A stretch of 64,000 nucleotides of DNA, taken from Aquicoccus porphyridii (lineage in GTDB: Bacteria; Pseudomonadota; Alphaproteobacteria; Rhodobacterales; Rhodobacteraceae). Made by a program: the position numbers and the translations under genes. Positions 22,748 through 31,930 of this stretch are shown piece by piece. Location of the stretch: NCBI RefSeq assembly GCF_008369105.1, contig NZ_VINQ01000012.1:1-64000 (forward strand), given 5' to 3'. Positions within the stretch are counted from its first letter, which is position 1, and each line of letters starts with the position of its first letter. Below the pieces are notes generated by a model. It saw nothing but the letters and a program-made list of their open reading frames with translations. It was not told the origin of the DNA and did no database searches.

Positions 22748-22773
22748 GCCACAGGAAACTGTCAACCTGTGGC
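22748..22773 (-). terminator. Hairpin downstream of the phosphatase-fold gene
   Basis: GCCACAGG and CCTGTGGC form a perfect 8-bp stem 12 bases after the minus-strand stop at 22785. No T-run follows. Confidence 0.4.
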
Positions 22774-22784
22774 CGCCGCCAGTG

Positions 22785-23621
22785 TCACCGCAGGAAGATT
22801 TCGCCGCGCATCGTCTCGGGAATTTCTGCGCCCAGACGGCTCAGGATCGTGGGCGCGATCTGCACCTGGCCGATCTCGGCATCCCGCTCCGGCCCCTGCG
22901 CGGGACCGAAATAATACATCGACGTCAGTTGCTGAAGATCGCCCCGCCCACCATGATGGCCGCGCTCGTCCTGCCCGTGATCGGCGGTCACGATCACCTC
23001 GTATCCCGCCGCCCGCCATTGCGGAATGAACGGCGCCAGCATCTCGTCCATCACCGCGCAGGCATGGTCCATTTCCTGGCTTTCATGGAAGAACCGGTGC
23101 CCCATGCTGTCGAGCGTGCAAGTGTGCAACAGCCCGTAATTCAAGGAAAATCTCTGGCACAGGCTGGTCAGCGTGGCATAGAGATCGACATCCGAGGGCG
23201 TCATCTGGTTGATCAGGCCATAGCCCGTCATCGAATGGAACCGCCCGTGATTGATGGTCTCGCTCTCGGGCTCGTCATACTCGATGTCGCGCACGTAATC
23301 GAAGGGCGAGCGGTTGAAGAACTCGCTCCAGAAACTGTGCGCCACCGCCCCCGTCACGCCGCCCGCCTTGCGCACCTGGCCGAACACATCCGGATGCGAC
23401 AGGCGGAACACGTTGCCATTGCCGGTGCAGCCATGCTCCTGCGCCGGAACCCCGGTGTGGATCGTGGCATAACAGCTCGCCGAAATCGACGGCAGCGCCG
23501 CGCGATGGGTGAACCGCTGCGCCTCCCCGCTCTCGACCCAACCTTCCAGGTTACCGAAAAGCCTGCGAAAATTCCGCTGCGGCACCCCGTCGATGATGAT
23601 GAGTAAAAGCTTTCCGTCCAT
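22785..23621 (-). CDS. Alkaline-phosphatase-superfamily phosphodiesterase/nucleotide pyrophosphatase-like protein
   Basis: This 278-aa protein has the metal-binding start KLLLIIIDGVP (D11), the nucleophile segment PSISASCYATIHTGVPAQEHG (residues ~44-64), DSMGH and TADHGQ, the layout of the NPP/type I phosphodiesterase group. The ATG at 23621 follows GAAGGGCAGAAG and is preferred over an upstream start. No signal peptide is seen, so it acts in the cytoplasm. The substrate is unknown; nucleotide or phosphonate esters are typical of the family. Confidence 0.8.
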   Translation of the reverse strand: MDGKLLLIIIDGVPQRNFRRLFGNLEGWVESGEAQRFTHRAALPSISASCYATIHTGVPAQEHGCTGNGNVFRLSHPDVFGQVRKAGGVTGAVAHSFWSEFFNRSPFDYVRDIEYDEPESETINHGRFHSMTGYGLINQMTPSDVDLYATLTSLCQRFSLNYGLLHTCTLDSMGHRFFHESQEMDHACAVMDEMLAPFIPQWRAAGYEVIVTADHGQDERGHHGGRGDLQQLTSMYYFGPAQGPERDAEIGQVQIAPTILSRLGAEIPETMRGEIFLR

Positions 23622-23705
23622 CTTCTGCCCTTCCTTGAAATAGAACGCTAACCCTTTGATCAGACGCCGGAAACCTCGGGCTGCACAACCTGGCAATCGC
23701 CCGGC

Positions 23706-24593
23706 TCACAACACCACGACCCCCGAATGCTTGGCCTTGTCCTCGGGCTCGACATGGATGGTGACCTGCGCATCCGCGAATTCCGCATGCAAGGCCCGCT
23801 CGATCCGGTCACAGATGTCATGCGCCGATGTCACCGATGTATCCCCGTCCACCACAAGGTGAAACTCGATGAAAGTGGCCTGCCCCGCCTGCCGCGTCTT
23901 GAGGTCATGCGCCTCGATCGCACCCTCCGCCGCGTCGGAAATCACCGCCCGGATCTGCTCAAGCTCACCCTCGGGCACCGCCTCGTCCATCAACCCGCTC
24001 AGGCTGGTCGAAACCACCCTCCATCCCGACCACAGGATATTGACCGCCACCAGCGCCGCAAGGATCGGATCGAGCAGCACCCAACCGGTCAGAATGGCCA
24101 GCAGAACCCCGACCGCGACACCGACCGAAGAGACCACGTCGCTCAACAGATGCCTGCCATCCGCCACCAGAGCGGGCGAACGCAGCCTGCGCCCTTCCCT
24201 GAGCAGGACCCAGCACCACACCCCGTTGAGGATATTCGCCGCCACGTTGACCGCCAGCCCGGTCAATGGCGCATCCAGAACCCGCGGGTTCATGAACGCC
24301 TGCGCCGCCTCGCGCAGGATAAAGAGCGCCGCAATGATGATCAGAACCCCCTCCAGCACCGCGCTGAAGAACTCGGCCTTGTGATGGCCATAAGGGTGGT
24401 TGCTGTCGGCGGGTCGCGCCGCGATCCGGATCGCGATCAGCGCGGCAATCGCGGTCGCCACGTTGACGATACTCTCCATCGCATCCGACAGAAGCGCGAC
24501 CGATCCGGTCATCGCCCACGCCATGAGCTTGAGCGCCAGAACCACCAGCCCGATCAGGATGCTGCCCGTGGCGATCTTCTGGGTTCGTTCCAT
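23706..24593 (-). CDS. Cation diffusion facilitator transporter
   Basis: This 295-aa CDF protein has six membrane helices, the metal-site motifs LLSDAMES (helix 2) and DGRHLLSD (helix 5), and HPYGHHKAEFF in the first cytoplasmic loop. The cytoplasmic C-terminal ferredoxin-like domain includes AHDLKTRQAGQATFIEFHL. It exports Zn2+, Fe2+ or Mn2+ by proton antiport. The ATG at 24593 was chosen because the conserved N-terminus MERTQKIATGSILIG begins there. It lies 84 bases downstream of the deacetylase/Pat gene pair start-to-stop order and may be in the same unit. Confidence 0.88.
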   Translation of the reverse strand: MERTQKIATGSILIGLVVLALKLMAWAMTGSVALLSDAMESIVNVATAIAALIAIRIAARPADSNHPYGHHKAEFFSAVLEGVLIIIAALFILREAAQAFMNPRVLDAPLTGLAVNVAANILNGVWCWVLLREGRRLRSPALVADGRHLLSDVVSSVGVAVGVLLAILTGWVLLDPILAALVAVNILWSGWRVVSTSLSGLMDEAVPEGELEQIRAVISDAAEGAIEAHDLKTRQAGQATFIEFHLVVDGDTSVTSAHDICDRIERALHAEFADAQVTIHVEPEDKAKHSGVVVL

Positions 24594-24684
24594 CTTTCGC
24601 CTTCCCGCCAGCCCCGGCCGCTCCGGTGCATTGGTCCGGCATTGACCAGACCGCAGCGATTTTTTCAACCCTGAACCGGACCCC

Positions 24685-25602
24685 CTATCCGATCAGCACA
24701 TTCATATGCGCCGCCACGCTACGTGCCAGCGCCCCCGGCTCGTATCCCCCCTCCAGCATGGAAAGCACCCGCCCTCCCGCATGCCGCCGCGCCACCGCCA
24801 AAAGCTCCTGCGTGACCCAGACGTAGTCGTCATCGGTCAGTTGCAGATGCGACATGTCATCGGCCACATGGCCATCGAACCCCGCCGAAATGAACAGGAA
24901 CTCGGGCGCAAAGGCCTCCAGCGCGGGCAACCAGTGTTCACGCACACCCGTGCGAAACTCCTTGCCTCCCGCCCCCGCACTCAATGGCACATCGACAAGG
25001 TTCGCGGTGTCCGACGCATGGCCGGTGAACGGATAGAACGGATGCTGGAATGACGAACAGAACAGCACCCTCGGCTCGTCGCGAAAAATATCCTCGGTGC
25101 CGTTGCCATGATGCACATCGAAATCAACGATCGCCACACGGCTTAGCCCATGCGCCTCAAGCGCATGCGCCGCCGCCACCGCGATATTGTCAAAGAGACA
25201 AAACCCCATCGCGCGGCCCCGTTCGGCATGATGCCCCGGCGGGCGCACCGCGCAAAACGCCGAATGCACTTCGCCCGCCATGATCGCATCGACCCCCAGA
25301 ACACCGGCCCCCGCCGCCCGCTCCGCCGCGCGCAGCGTGCCCGGCGACATCACCGTGTCGCCGTCGATCTCGACCGGCTCGCGCACCGGATCGAGCGCAT
25401 ATATCCGGTCGAGATAGGCCGCATCATGAACCCGCTCCAACTCCGCACGCGTCACCTTGGGCGCATCGAACCGGCGCACCACGAAATCCAGCCCCGACAT
25501 GATCAACTGGTTCTCGATCGCCGAAATCCGCTCTGGCTGATCGGGATGCAGCATGCCCGTATCGTGTTCCATGCACTCGGCATGCGAAATGAACGCCAGC
25601 AT
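24685..25602 (-). CDS. Zinc-dependent deacetylase of the RPD3/HDA class
   Basis: This 305-aa arginase-fold deacetylase has the charge relay PPGHHAE (H124/H125), the zinc-site VDFDVHHGNGTED (D162, H164), SAGFDGH and LEGGYEPGAL. The ATG at 25602 follows GGAGGGAAC. Bacterial members remove acetyl groups from proteins (LdaA in Rhodopseudomonas, AcuC in Bacillus) or from acetylpolyamines. The gene is 48 bases downstream of a Pat-type lysine acetyltransferase on the same strand, which favours protein deacetylation and specifically reversal of Pat modification. Confidence 0.88.
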   Translation of the reverse strand: MLAFISHAECMEHDTGMLHPDQPERISAIENQLIMSGLDFVVRRFDAPKVTRAELERVHDAAYLDRIYALDPVREPVEIDGDTVMSPGTLRAAERAAGAGVLGVDAIMAGEVHSAFCAVRPPGHHAERGRAMGFCLFDNIAVAAAHALEAHGLSRVAIVDFDVHHGNGTEDIFRDEPRVLFCSSFQHPFYPFTGHASDTANLVDVPLSAGAGGKEFRTGVREHWLPALEAFAPEFLFISAGFDGHVADDMSHLQLTDDDYVWVTQELLAVARRHAGGRVLSMLEGGYEPGALARSVAAHMNVLIG

Positions 25603-25650
25603 GTTCCCTCCTCCCGCGCCGCGCCCGTTCAACAGCGCAGGCGCCCGATC

Positions 25651-28332
25651 TCACAATTCCCGCTGCACCACCACGATCTCGCGATCCTCTGTCGAGCGTT
25701 CGCTGTGAAACCCGAGTTCCTCCATCAGGTGCAGCATCTGGCTATTCTCACGCAACACCGTCCCCTCGATCGACACCAACCCATGATCGCGCGCCGCATC
25801 CATCAGCGCCTTCATCAGCCGCGTCCCGATCCCCTGATGCTGTAGCTTGTCATTGACGACCACCGCGAATTCGCAACTGCGCCGGTCGGGATTGATCGCA
25901 TAACGCGCCACGCCGACCTGCTTCTGGTGGCCCTCCTCGCCCACAAGCGCCACCAGCGCCATCTCGGTGCGATAGTCAATCTGCGTGAACCGCGCCAGCA
26001 TCTCGGCCGACAATTCGTTGATCGTGCCCATGAACCGGAACCGCTTGGCCTGCGGTGACAGGTCGCGCACGAAATTCCGCTCTGCTTCCGCATCCTCGGG
26101 CCGGATCGGCCGGATGGTCAGGATCTGGCCGTCCGACAGATGCGCCTCCTTGACCAGATGCCGCGGATAGGGATGGATCGCCATGTGATCATAAGGCCCG
26201 TCCTTGCTCGGCGGTCGTTTGATCACGATCCGCGCATCGACCGACAACACCCCGTCGGGCCCGGCAAAAAGCGGGTTGAGGTCAAGTTCCACGATCTCGG
26301 GCAATTCACAGACCATGTCCGACACCCGCATCAGCACATCGACAACCGCCTCGCGCTTGACCGCATGCCGGTCCCTGAACGCGTCGAGCAGACGCGACAC
26401 CCGCGTCCGGTCAATCAGCCGGTTTGCCAGTACCGCGTTGAGCGGCGGCAGCGCCACCGCGTTGTCGCGCAGGATCTCGACCATCGTGCCGCCCGCGCCG
26501 AACATGATCACCGGGCCAAAGACCGGATCGCGGCTTGCCCCCACCACCAGCTCGCGCGCATCGTCGACCTGCGCCATCCGCTCGATCGTCACGCCCTCGA
26601 TCCGCGCTTCGGGGCGCAGCGCCTTGGCCCTCTCGGTGATCTGACGCCATGCCGCCATCACGTCTGCTGCATTCATCAGGTTGAGCATCACGCCGCCCAC
26701 ATCCGACTTGTGCGGAATGTCCGGGCTCAGGATCTTCATCGCCACCGGGAAACCCACCGTCTCGGCGGCCACGAGTGCGTCACCGGCGCTGTCGGCCTCG
26801 ATGGTCATGTTCGTCGGGACGCGGAACGCGCGCAATATCGCCTTGCTCTCGATATCGTTGAGCATATGGCGCCCGTCGCGCAACGCCGTGTCGATGATCA
26901 TCCGCGCGCCCATCAGGTCCGGGTCGGCCACCTCGGTCAGCGGTTCGGGCACCTCCAGCGCCAGCCGCTGGTGCCGGTGATGCTGCGCCAGGTAGGAAAA
27001 TGCCTCCACCGCGCGCTCGGGCGTGATGAAATCGGGAATGCCGTTCTCGCTCAGGATGCGCCGCCCCTCGGCCACCGAGGATTCGCCCATCCAGCAGGCC
27101 AGAACCGGCTTCTTGCCCCGCTTGGGCACCGCGTCGACCACCGCCCGCGCAGCCGCACTTGCCTCGGTCATCGCCTGCGGGGTCAGCATCACCAGAACCC
27201 CGTCCAGGTTGGGATCGTCGAGGCTGGCCTTCAACGCCACGCCATAGGCTTCGGCCGAGGCATCCCCCAGGATATCGACCGGGTTGCCATGGCTCCAATA
27301 GGGCGACAACACCTTGTCGAGCGCCTTCACCGTCTTTTCGGTGATCGGCGCCACTTCGAGCCCCAGATCGCCCGCCCGGTCGGCGGCCAGAACCCCGGCC
27401 CCGCCACCATTGGTCACGATGCCCAACCTGTTGCCCCCGGCACGCTTGCCCGCCGACAGGATCTCGGCAGCGGCGAAAAGCTGGCCGAATGTCGTGGCCC
27501 GCACCGCACCCGAGCGTGATAGCGCCGCGTCGAACACCGCGTCCGACCCGATCAGCGCCCCGGTATGGGTGTTCGCCGCCTTGGAGCTGGCCGCATGGCG
27601 CCCCGATTTCAGCACGATCACCGGCTTCGAGCGCGCCGCGATCCGCAAGGCACTCAGGAACCCCGGCGCATTGTTGATCCCCTCGACATAAAGCAGGATC
27701 GCCTCCGTCTTGGGATCGGTCGACAGGAAATGCAGCACGTCGCCGAAATCGGCGTTGGCCGAATTGCCCAGCGACACAATGGCCGAAAACCCCAGATGAT
27801 GCGGCCCCGCCCAATCGACAATCGCCGAACACAGCGCGCCGGATTGCGACACCACCGCCAACCGCCCCTCGGGCGCGTCGGAATTGAGAAATGTCGCGTT
27901 CATCCCCAGCCATGGCCGCACCAGCCCGACGCAATTGGGGCCGAGGAACCGAACCCCCGCCTTGCGCGCCGCCTCCTTGAGCTTCGCCTCAAGCTTGCGG
28001 CCCTCCTCGCCCACTTCGCGGAACCCTGCGGACAGAACGATCGCGGCGCCGATACCCGCCGCGCCCAGATCCCGCAGAATATCCGGGATCACCGCCGCCG
28101 GCGTCGCGATCACCGCAAGATCGATCCGGTCGGGCACATCAGCGATGGACTTGTAACAGACCTGTCCGCGCACGCTCTCGTATTTCGGATTGACCGGCAC
28201 CACCGGCCCCTCGAACCCGCCCGCCAGAAGATTGGCGTGAACCTTGGACCCGACACTCGTGGCCGATTCACTGGCACCGAAAACCGCGATGCCGCGCGGG
28301 TTGAACAATGTTTCGAGCGGACGTTTGAACAT
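25651..28332 (-). CDS. Pat/PatZ-type protein lysine acetyltransferase (GNAT fused to NDP-forming acyl-CoA synthetase)
   Basis: The 893-aa protein carries, in order, a CoA-binding domain (FNPRGIAVFGASE..GSKVHANLL), succinyl-CoA-synthetase-like domains (~150-460, with NTHTGALIGSDAVFDAAL), an ATP-grasp domain (~490-700) and a C-terminal GNAT domain (~740-893) with the acetyl-CoA loop HQGIGTRLM. This architecture is that of Pat enzymes, which acetylate and inactivate acyl-CoA synthetases. It starts after AAGGATGAGACGCCATC. Two palindromes lie just upstream, implying regulation. The deacetylase gene follows on the same strand. Confidence 0.9.
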   Translation of the reverse strand: MFKRPLETLFNPRGIAVFGASESATSVGSKVHANLLAGGFEGPVVPVNPKYESVRGQVCYKSIADVPDRIDLAVIATPAAVIPDILRDLGAAGIGAAIVLSAGFREVGEEGRKLEAKLKEAARKAGVRFLGPNCVGLVRPWLGMNATFLNSDAPEGRLAVVSQSGALCSAIVDWAGPHHLGFSAIVSLGNSANADFGDVLHFLSTDPKTEAILLYVEGINNAPGFLSALRIAARSKPVIVLKSGRHAASSKAANTHTGALIGSDAVFDAALSRSGAVRATTFGQLFAAAEILSAGKRAGGNRLGIVTNGGGAGVLAADRAGDLGLEVAPITEKTVKALDKVLSPYWSHGNPVDILGDASAEAYGVALKASLDDPNLDGVLVMLTPQAMTEASAAARAVVDAVPKRGKKPVLACWMGESSVAEGRRILSENGIPDFITPERAVEAFSYLAQHHRHQRLALEVPEPLTEVADPDLMGARMIIDTALRDGRHMLNDIESKAILRAFRVPTNMTIEADSAGDALVAAETVGFPVAMKILSPDIPHKSDVGGVMLNLMNAADVMAAWRQITERAKALRPEARIEGVTIERMAQVDDARELVVGASRDPVFGPVIMFGAGGTMVEILRDNAVALPPLNAVLANRLIDRTRVSRLLDAFRDRHAVKREAVVDVLMRVSDMVCELPEIVELDLNPLFAGPDGVLSVDARIVIKRPPSKDGPYDHMAIHPYPRHLVKEAHLSDGQILTIRPIRPEDAEAERNFVRDLSPQAKRFRFMGTINELSAEMLARFTQIDYRTEMALVALVGEEGHQKQVGVARYAINPDRRSCEFAVVVNDKLQHQGIGTRLMKALMDAARDHGLVSIEGTVLRENSQMLHLMEELGFHSERSTEDREIVVVQREL

Positions 28333-28348
28333 GATGGCGTCTCATCCT

Positions 28349-28362
28349 TTGCTGCGCAGCAA
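28349..28362. promoter_or_regulatory. Perfect 14-bp palindrome TTGCTGCGCAGCAA upstream of pat
   Basis: It lies 16 bases upstream of the Pat start codon, next to the ribosome binding site. The TGC/GCA-rich dyad resembles sites bound by regulators of PHA or acyl-CoA metabolism, but the assignment is uncertain. Confidence 0.5.
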
Positions 28363-28373
28363 TCCTATCATGC

Positions 28374-28383
28374 TGCACGTGCA
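28374..28383. promoter_or_regulatory. Perfect 10-bp palindrome TGCACGTGCA upstream of pat
   Basis: A second dyad lies 11 bases beyond the 14-bp palindrome. Together they suggest a two-site operator in the 188-base gap between pat and the ABC ATPase gene. Confidence 0.4.
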
Positions 28384-28520
28384 AAATACATGGCCTTGCC
28401 CGGGTCTCCTTGCGCCAGATCAAGAAGCAGACCGCTTGCCCAAACGTCACCCGAAAGCGCGCCACGTCCCTCGCAAAGCAAAGCGCCGCATATGCGATTC
28501 GCCGTCCCGCCCGGCCCGGC

Positions 28521-30158
28521 TCAGTTGCCCGCGCTTTCCATCTTGCGATGCGCGATGACCTCTTCCAGCCAACCCAGCTTCATCTCGGGGACGGAGCTCA
28601 AAAGCAGATCAGTGTAATCGTCGAAGGGCGGGCTCAGAACCTCGCTCTTGGTGCCGTATCGCACCACCTTGCCCTGATACATCACCGCGATCGAATCCGC
28701 GATGGCCCGCACCGTGGCCAGATCGTGGGTGATGAAGAGATAGGCCACGTTCTCGACCTTCTGCAGGTTCAGCAAGAGCTTGAGAATCCCATCCGCCACC
28801 AGCGGATCGAGCGCGCTCGTCACCTCGTCGCAGATGATCAGCTTGGGTTCCGCCGCCAGCGCCCGGGCAATGCAGACACGTTGCTTCTGTCCGCCCGACA
28901 ATTCCGCCGGGTAACGGTCGATGAACCCCGCCCCCATCTCGATCTCGTCGAGCAATTCCTGAATCCGCTCGCGCTTTTTCGCGCCCCGCATGCCGAAATA
29001 GAATTCCAGCGGCCGCCCGATGATCGTACCCACCGTCTGACGCGGATTCATCGCCACGTCAGCCATCTGATAGATCATCTGCAATTCGCGCAGGTCTTCT
29101 CGGTCTCGGCTCACCAGGTCTGGCGAAAGGGTGCGTCCGGCAAACTCGATCCGGCCTTCGCTTGGCGGCAAAAGCCCCGTGATCACGCGCGCCAAGGTCG
29201 ACTTCCCCGATCCGCTTTCGCCCACCACGGCCAGCGTCTGACCGGGGCTCAGATCGACGCTCACATCATGCAGAACATCGAATTTCGTGCCCTTGTAACG
29301 CGCGGTGATGTTCTCGCATCGCAACACCGGTTCGGGATTCGGCTGTTTCTCTTCATGCTCGATCGAGCGCACCGAAACCAACGCGCGGGTATATTCTTCC
29401 TTGGGCGCGTTGATGATCTGCTCGGTGGTGCCATATTCCACCATCTCGCCCATCTTGAGCACCATGATGTTGTCGCTGACCTGCGCCACCACGGCGAGGT
29501 CATGGGTGATGTAAAGCGCCGCCACCCCGGTATCGCGGATTGCCTCCTTGATCGCCATCAACACGTCGATCTGGGTGGTCACGTCCAGCGCGGTGGTGGG
29601 CTCGTCGAACACCACCAGCTCGGGCTCGGGACAGAGCGCCAACGCCGTCATGCAGCGTTGCAACTGCCCACCCGACACCTGGTGCGGATAGCGGTCGCCG
29701 ATCTTGTCGGGCTCGGGCAGGCCCAGCTTGGCGAACAACTCGACCGCCCGCTTCTCGGCCTCGCGGCGCGAGAACTTGCCGTGCTCGACCGAGGCTTCGA
29801 CCACCTGGTCCATGATCTTCCTGGCCGGGTTGAACGAGGCCGCCGCCGACTGGCTGACATAGGTCACCTCGCCACCGCGCAGCCGCCGCACATCGCGCCA
29901 GCCCGTTTGCAGGATGTCACGCCCGTTGACCCAGACCTCGCCGCCGGTGATCGTTACCCCGCCTCGGCCATAAGCCATGGTGGCCAGACCGATCGTGGAC
30001 TTGCCCGCGCCCGACTCGCCGATCAGGCCCAGAACCTTGCCGCGTTCAAGTTCGAAATCGACACCATGCACGATCTCGATGTCATGCGGTGGCTCATCGG
30101 GCGGATAGACCGTCGCGCCGATCTTGAGGCCACGCACCTTTACCAGAGCATCACTCAT
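28521..30158 (-). CDS. Dipeptide/oligopeptide ABC transporter, fused tandem ATPase
   Basis: This 545-aa protein is a DppD-DppF-type fusion of two ATPases. The first has Walker A GESGAGKST (~48-56), signature VSGGQLQRC and Walker B LVVFDEPT. The second has GESGSGKST (~315), LSGGQKQRV and LIICDEVTSALD. It energises import by the two permeases, overlapping the second permease gene by 4 bases. It is the last gene of the five-gene peptide transport cluster with the CocE hydrolase. Confidence 0.92.
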   Translation of the reverse strand: MSDALVKVRGLKIGATVYPPDEPPHDIEIVHGVDFELERGKVLGLIGESGAGKSTIGLATMAYGRGGVTITGGEVWVNGRDILQTGWRDVRRLRGGEVTYVSQSAAASFNPARKIMDQVVEASVEHGKFSRREAEKRAVELFAKLGLPEPDKIGDRYPHQVSGGQLQRCMTALALCPEPELVVFDEPTTALDVTTQIDVLMAIKEAIRDTGVAALYITHDLAVVAQVSDNIMVLKMGEMVEYGTTEQIINAPKEEYTRALVSVRSIEHEEKQPNPEPVLRCENITARYKGTKFDVLHDVSVDLSPGQTLAVVGESGSGKSTLARVITGLLPPSEGRIEFAGRTLSPDLVSRDREDLRELQMIYQMADVAMNPRQTVGTIIGRPLEFYFGMRGAKKRERIQELLDEIEMGAGFIDRYPAELSGGQKQRVCIARALAAEPKLIICDEVTSALDPLVADGILKLLLNLQKVENVAYLFITHDLATVRAIADSIAVMYQGKVVRYGTKSEVLSPPFDDYTDLLLSSVPEMKLGWLEEVIAHRKMESAGN

Positions 30159-30973
30159 CCCCGCCCCCCTTTCAGGCTCGTCGTGCGGTTCAGGACCCAG
30201 TCCGCGACAAGGTTCACGCTGATCGCCAGCGTCGCGATCGCCACCGCCGGATAAAGCGCGGCACCGATGCCGTAATTGATCCCGTCAGCATTCTCTTTCA
30301 CGATCCCACCCCAATCGGCCTCAGGCGGCTGAATGCCCAGCCCGAGGAATGACAGCGTCGAGATGAAAAGCACCATGAAGATGAAGCGCAGCCCCATCTC
30401 GGCCACCAGCGGCGACAGGGCATTGGGCAGGATCTCGCGAAAGATCACCCAGACCCGCCCCTCACCACGCAGCTTGGCGGCCTCGACGAAATCCATCACG
30501 TTGATATCCACCGCCACCGCCCGGCTCAGGCGGAAGACCCGCGTGCTGTCCAGGAAGCCCATCACCAGAACCAGCACAGGCACCGTGACCGGCATCACCG
30601 ACAGAACCACCAGCGCAAAGATGAGCGACGGGATCGACATGATCAGATCGACAAAGCGCGACAGCGCCTGATCGACCCAGCCCCCCATCACCGCCGCCAG
30701 AAAGCCAAGGATCGAACCCGTGGTGAACGAGATGAAAGTCGCGACCGTGGCGATAAAGATCGTCGTGCGCCCGCCATATATCATCCGGGTCAGCAGGTCG
30801 CGCCCGATATTGTCGGTGCCCAGCCAGTGCTTGGAACTCGACGGTTCCCACACGCCCCCGACCACCTCGGCCATGCCATAGGGCGCGATCCAGGGCGCGA
30901 AAATCGCCATCAGGAAGTAAAGTGCGGTAAAGAACAGACCGACCGCCGCGGCCATTGGAATGGTCTTGATCAT
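30155..30973 (-). CDS. Peptide ABC transporter permease (DppC type)
   Basis: This 272-aa protein has six membrane segments and the DppC-type signatures WLGTDNIGRDLLTRMIYGGR (~48-68) and the EAA loop DFVEAAKLRGEGRVWVIFREILPNALSPL (~158-187). It overlaps both the upstream permease and the ATPase gene by 4 bases, which indicates tight translational coupling. Confidence 0.9.
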   Translation of the reverse strand: MIKTIPMAAAVGLFFTALYFLMAIFAPWIAPYGMAEVVGGVWEPSSSKHWLGTDNIGRDLLTRMIYGGRTTIFIATVATFISFTTGSILGFLAAVMGGWVDQALSRFVDLIMSIPSLIFALVVLSVMPVTVPVLVLVMGFLDSTRVFRLSRAVAVDINVMDFVEAAKLRGEGRVWVIFREILPNALSPLVAEMGLRFIFMVLFISTLSFLGLGIQPPEADWGGIVKENADGINYGIGAALYPAVAIATLAISVNLVADWVLNRTTSLKGGRG

Positions 30974-31929
30974 TTCGGGTGCCTCAATCTCGGATTGGTC
31001 AGGATCGAAACGATATCGGCCACAAGGTTCAGCCCGATATAGACCGCCGCGAAGACAAGGCCACAGGCCTGCACCACCGGCACGTCCCGTTTGCTCACAT
31101 GATCGACCAGATATTGACCCATTCCCGGGTAGACGAACACCACCTCGATCACCACGACCCCCACCACCAGGTAGGCAAGGTTGAGCATCACCACGTTGAC
31201 CACCGGCGCAATCGAGTTGGGAAAGGCATGGCGCCAGATGATCTTGAACATCGTCAGCCCCTTGAGTTCCGCCGTCTCGATATAGGCCGATTGCATCACG
31301 TTGAGGATCGCCGCCCGCGTCATCCGCATCATGTGCGCGAGGATCACAAGGGTCAGGACAAGCACCGGCAAGGCAATCGATTCAAGCTTGGTGAACACAT
31401 CCGCATCCGGCCGGAACCCGACCGCCGTCGGGTTGAGCAGGCGAAACTGCACCCCGAGGAAGAACATCACCACGTAAGCAACCAGGAACTCGGGCACCGA
31501 GATCGACGCCAGCGTGACCCCGGAGATAAGCTTGTCCGGCCAGCGGTCGCGATACCGCACCGCCAGAAGGCCAAGGAAGATCGCCAGAGGAACCGAGATC
31601 ATTGCCGCCCAGAACGCTAGGAACAGCGTATTGCCAAGCCGCGACCCCATCGCCGAGGCGATATCCTGCCCCGACGTGAGCGACGTGCCGAGATCGCCCT
31701 GAACCACACCGCCCAGCCAGGCGAAGTAGCGTTGCACCGGTGGATCGTTCAGCCCCATGTCGCGCCGCAGATTGGCCAGCGCCTCGGGTGTGGCCGACTG
31801 GCCAAGGATGGATTGTGCCACGTCTCCGGGCAGGACGATCGTGCCGGCGAAGATCAACACCGACACGAAGAAGAGCAGAAGCAGGCCCAGCGAAATCCGC
31901 TGGACCAGCAATCTCAGGACAGGCGACAT
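30970..31929 (-). CDS. Peptide ABC transporter permease (DppB type)
   Basis: This 319-aa permease begins with an N-terminal helix (RISLGLLLLFFVSVLIFAG), and PGDVAQSILGQSATPEALANLRRDMGLNDP, typical of DppB, follows. The EAA loop is AYIETAELKGLTMFKIIWRHAFPNSIAPV. The ATG at 31929 is preferred over an upstream ATG inside the binding-protein gene; it lies 1 base from that gene's stop. Confidence 0.9.
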   Translation of the reverse strand: MSPVLRLLVQRISLGLLLLFFVSVLIFAGTIVLPGDVAQSILGQSATPEALANLRRDMGLNDPPVQRYFAWLGGVVQGDLGTSLTSGQDIASAMGSRLGNTLFLAFWAAMISVPLAIFLGLLAVRYRDRWPDKLISGVTLASISVPEFLVAYVVMFFLGVQFRLLNPTAVGFRPDADVFTKLESIALPVLVLTLVILAHMMRMTRAAILNVMQSAYIETAELKGLTMFKIIWRHAFPNSIAPVVNVVMLNLAYLVVGVVVIEVVFVYPGMGQYLVDHVSKRDVPVVQACGLVFAAVYIGLNLVADIVSILTNPRLRHPK

Positions 31930-31930
31930 C

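Noticed and set aside
28410-30254. Plus-strand open frame of 614 codons
   Set aside because: It is antisense to the fused ATPase gene, which has both Walker motifs. The frame has no recognisable domain.
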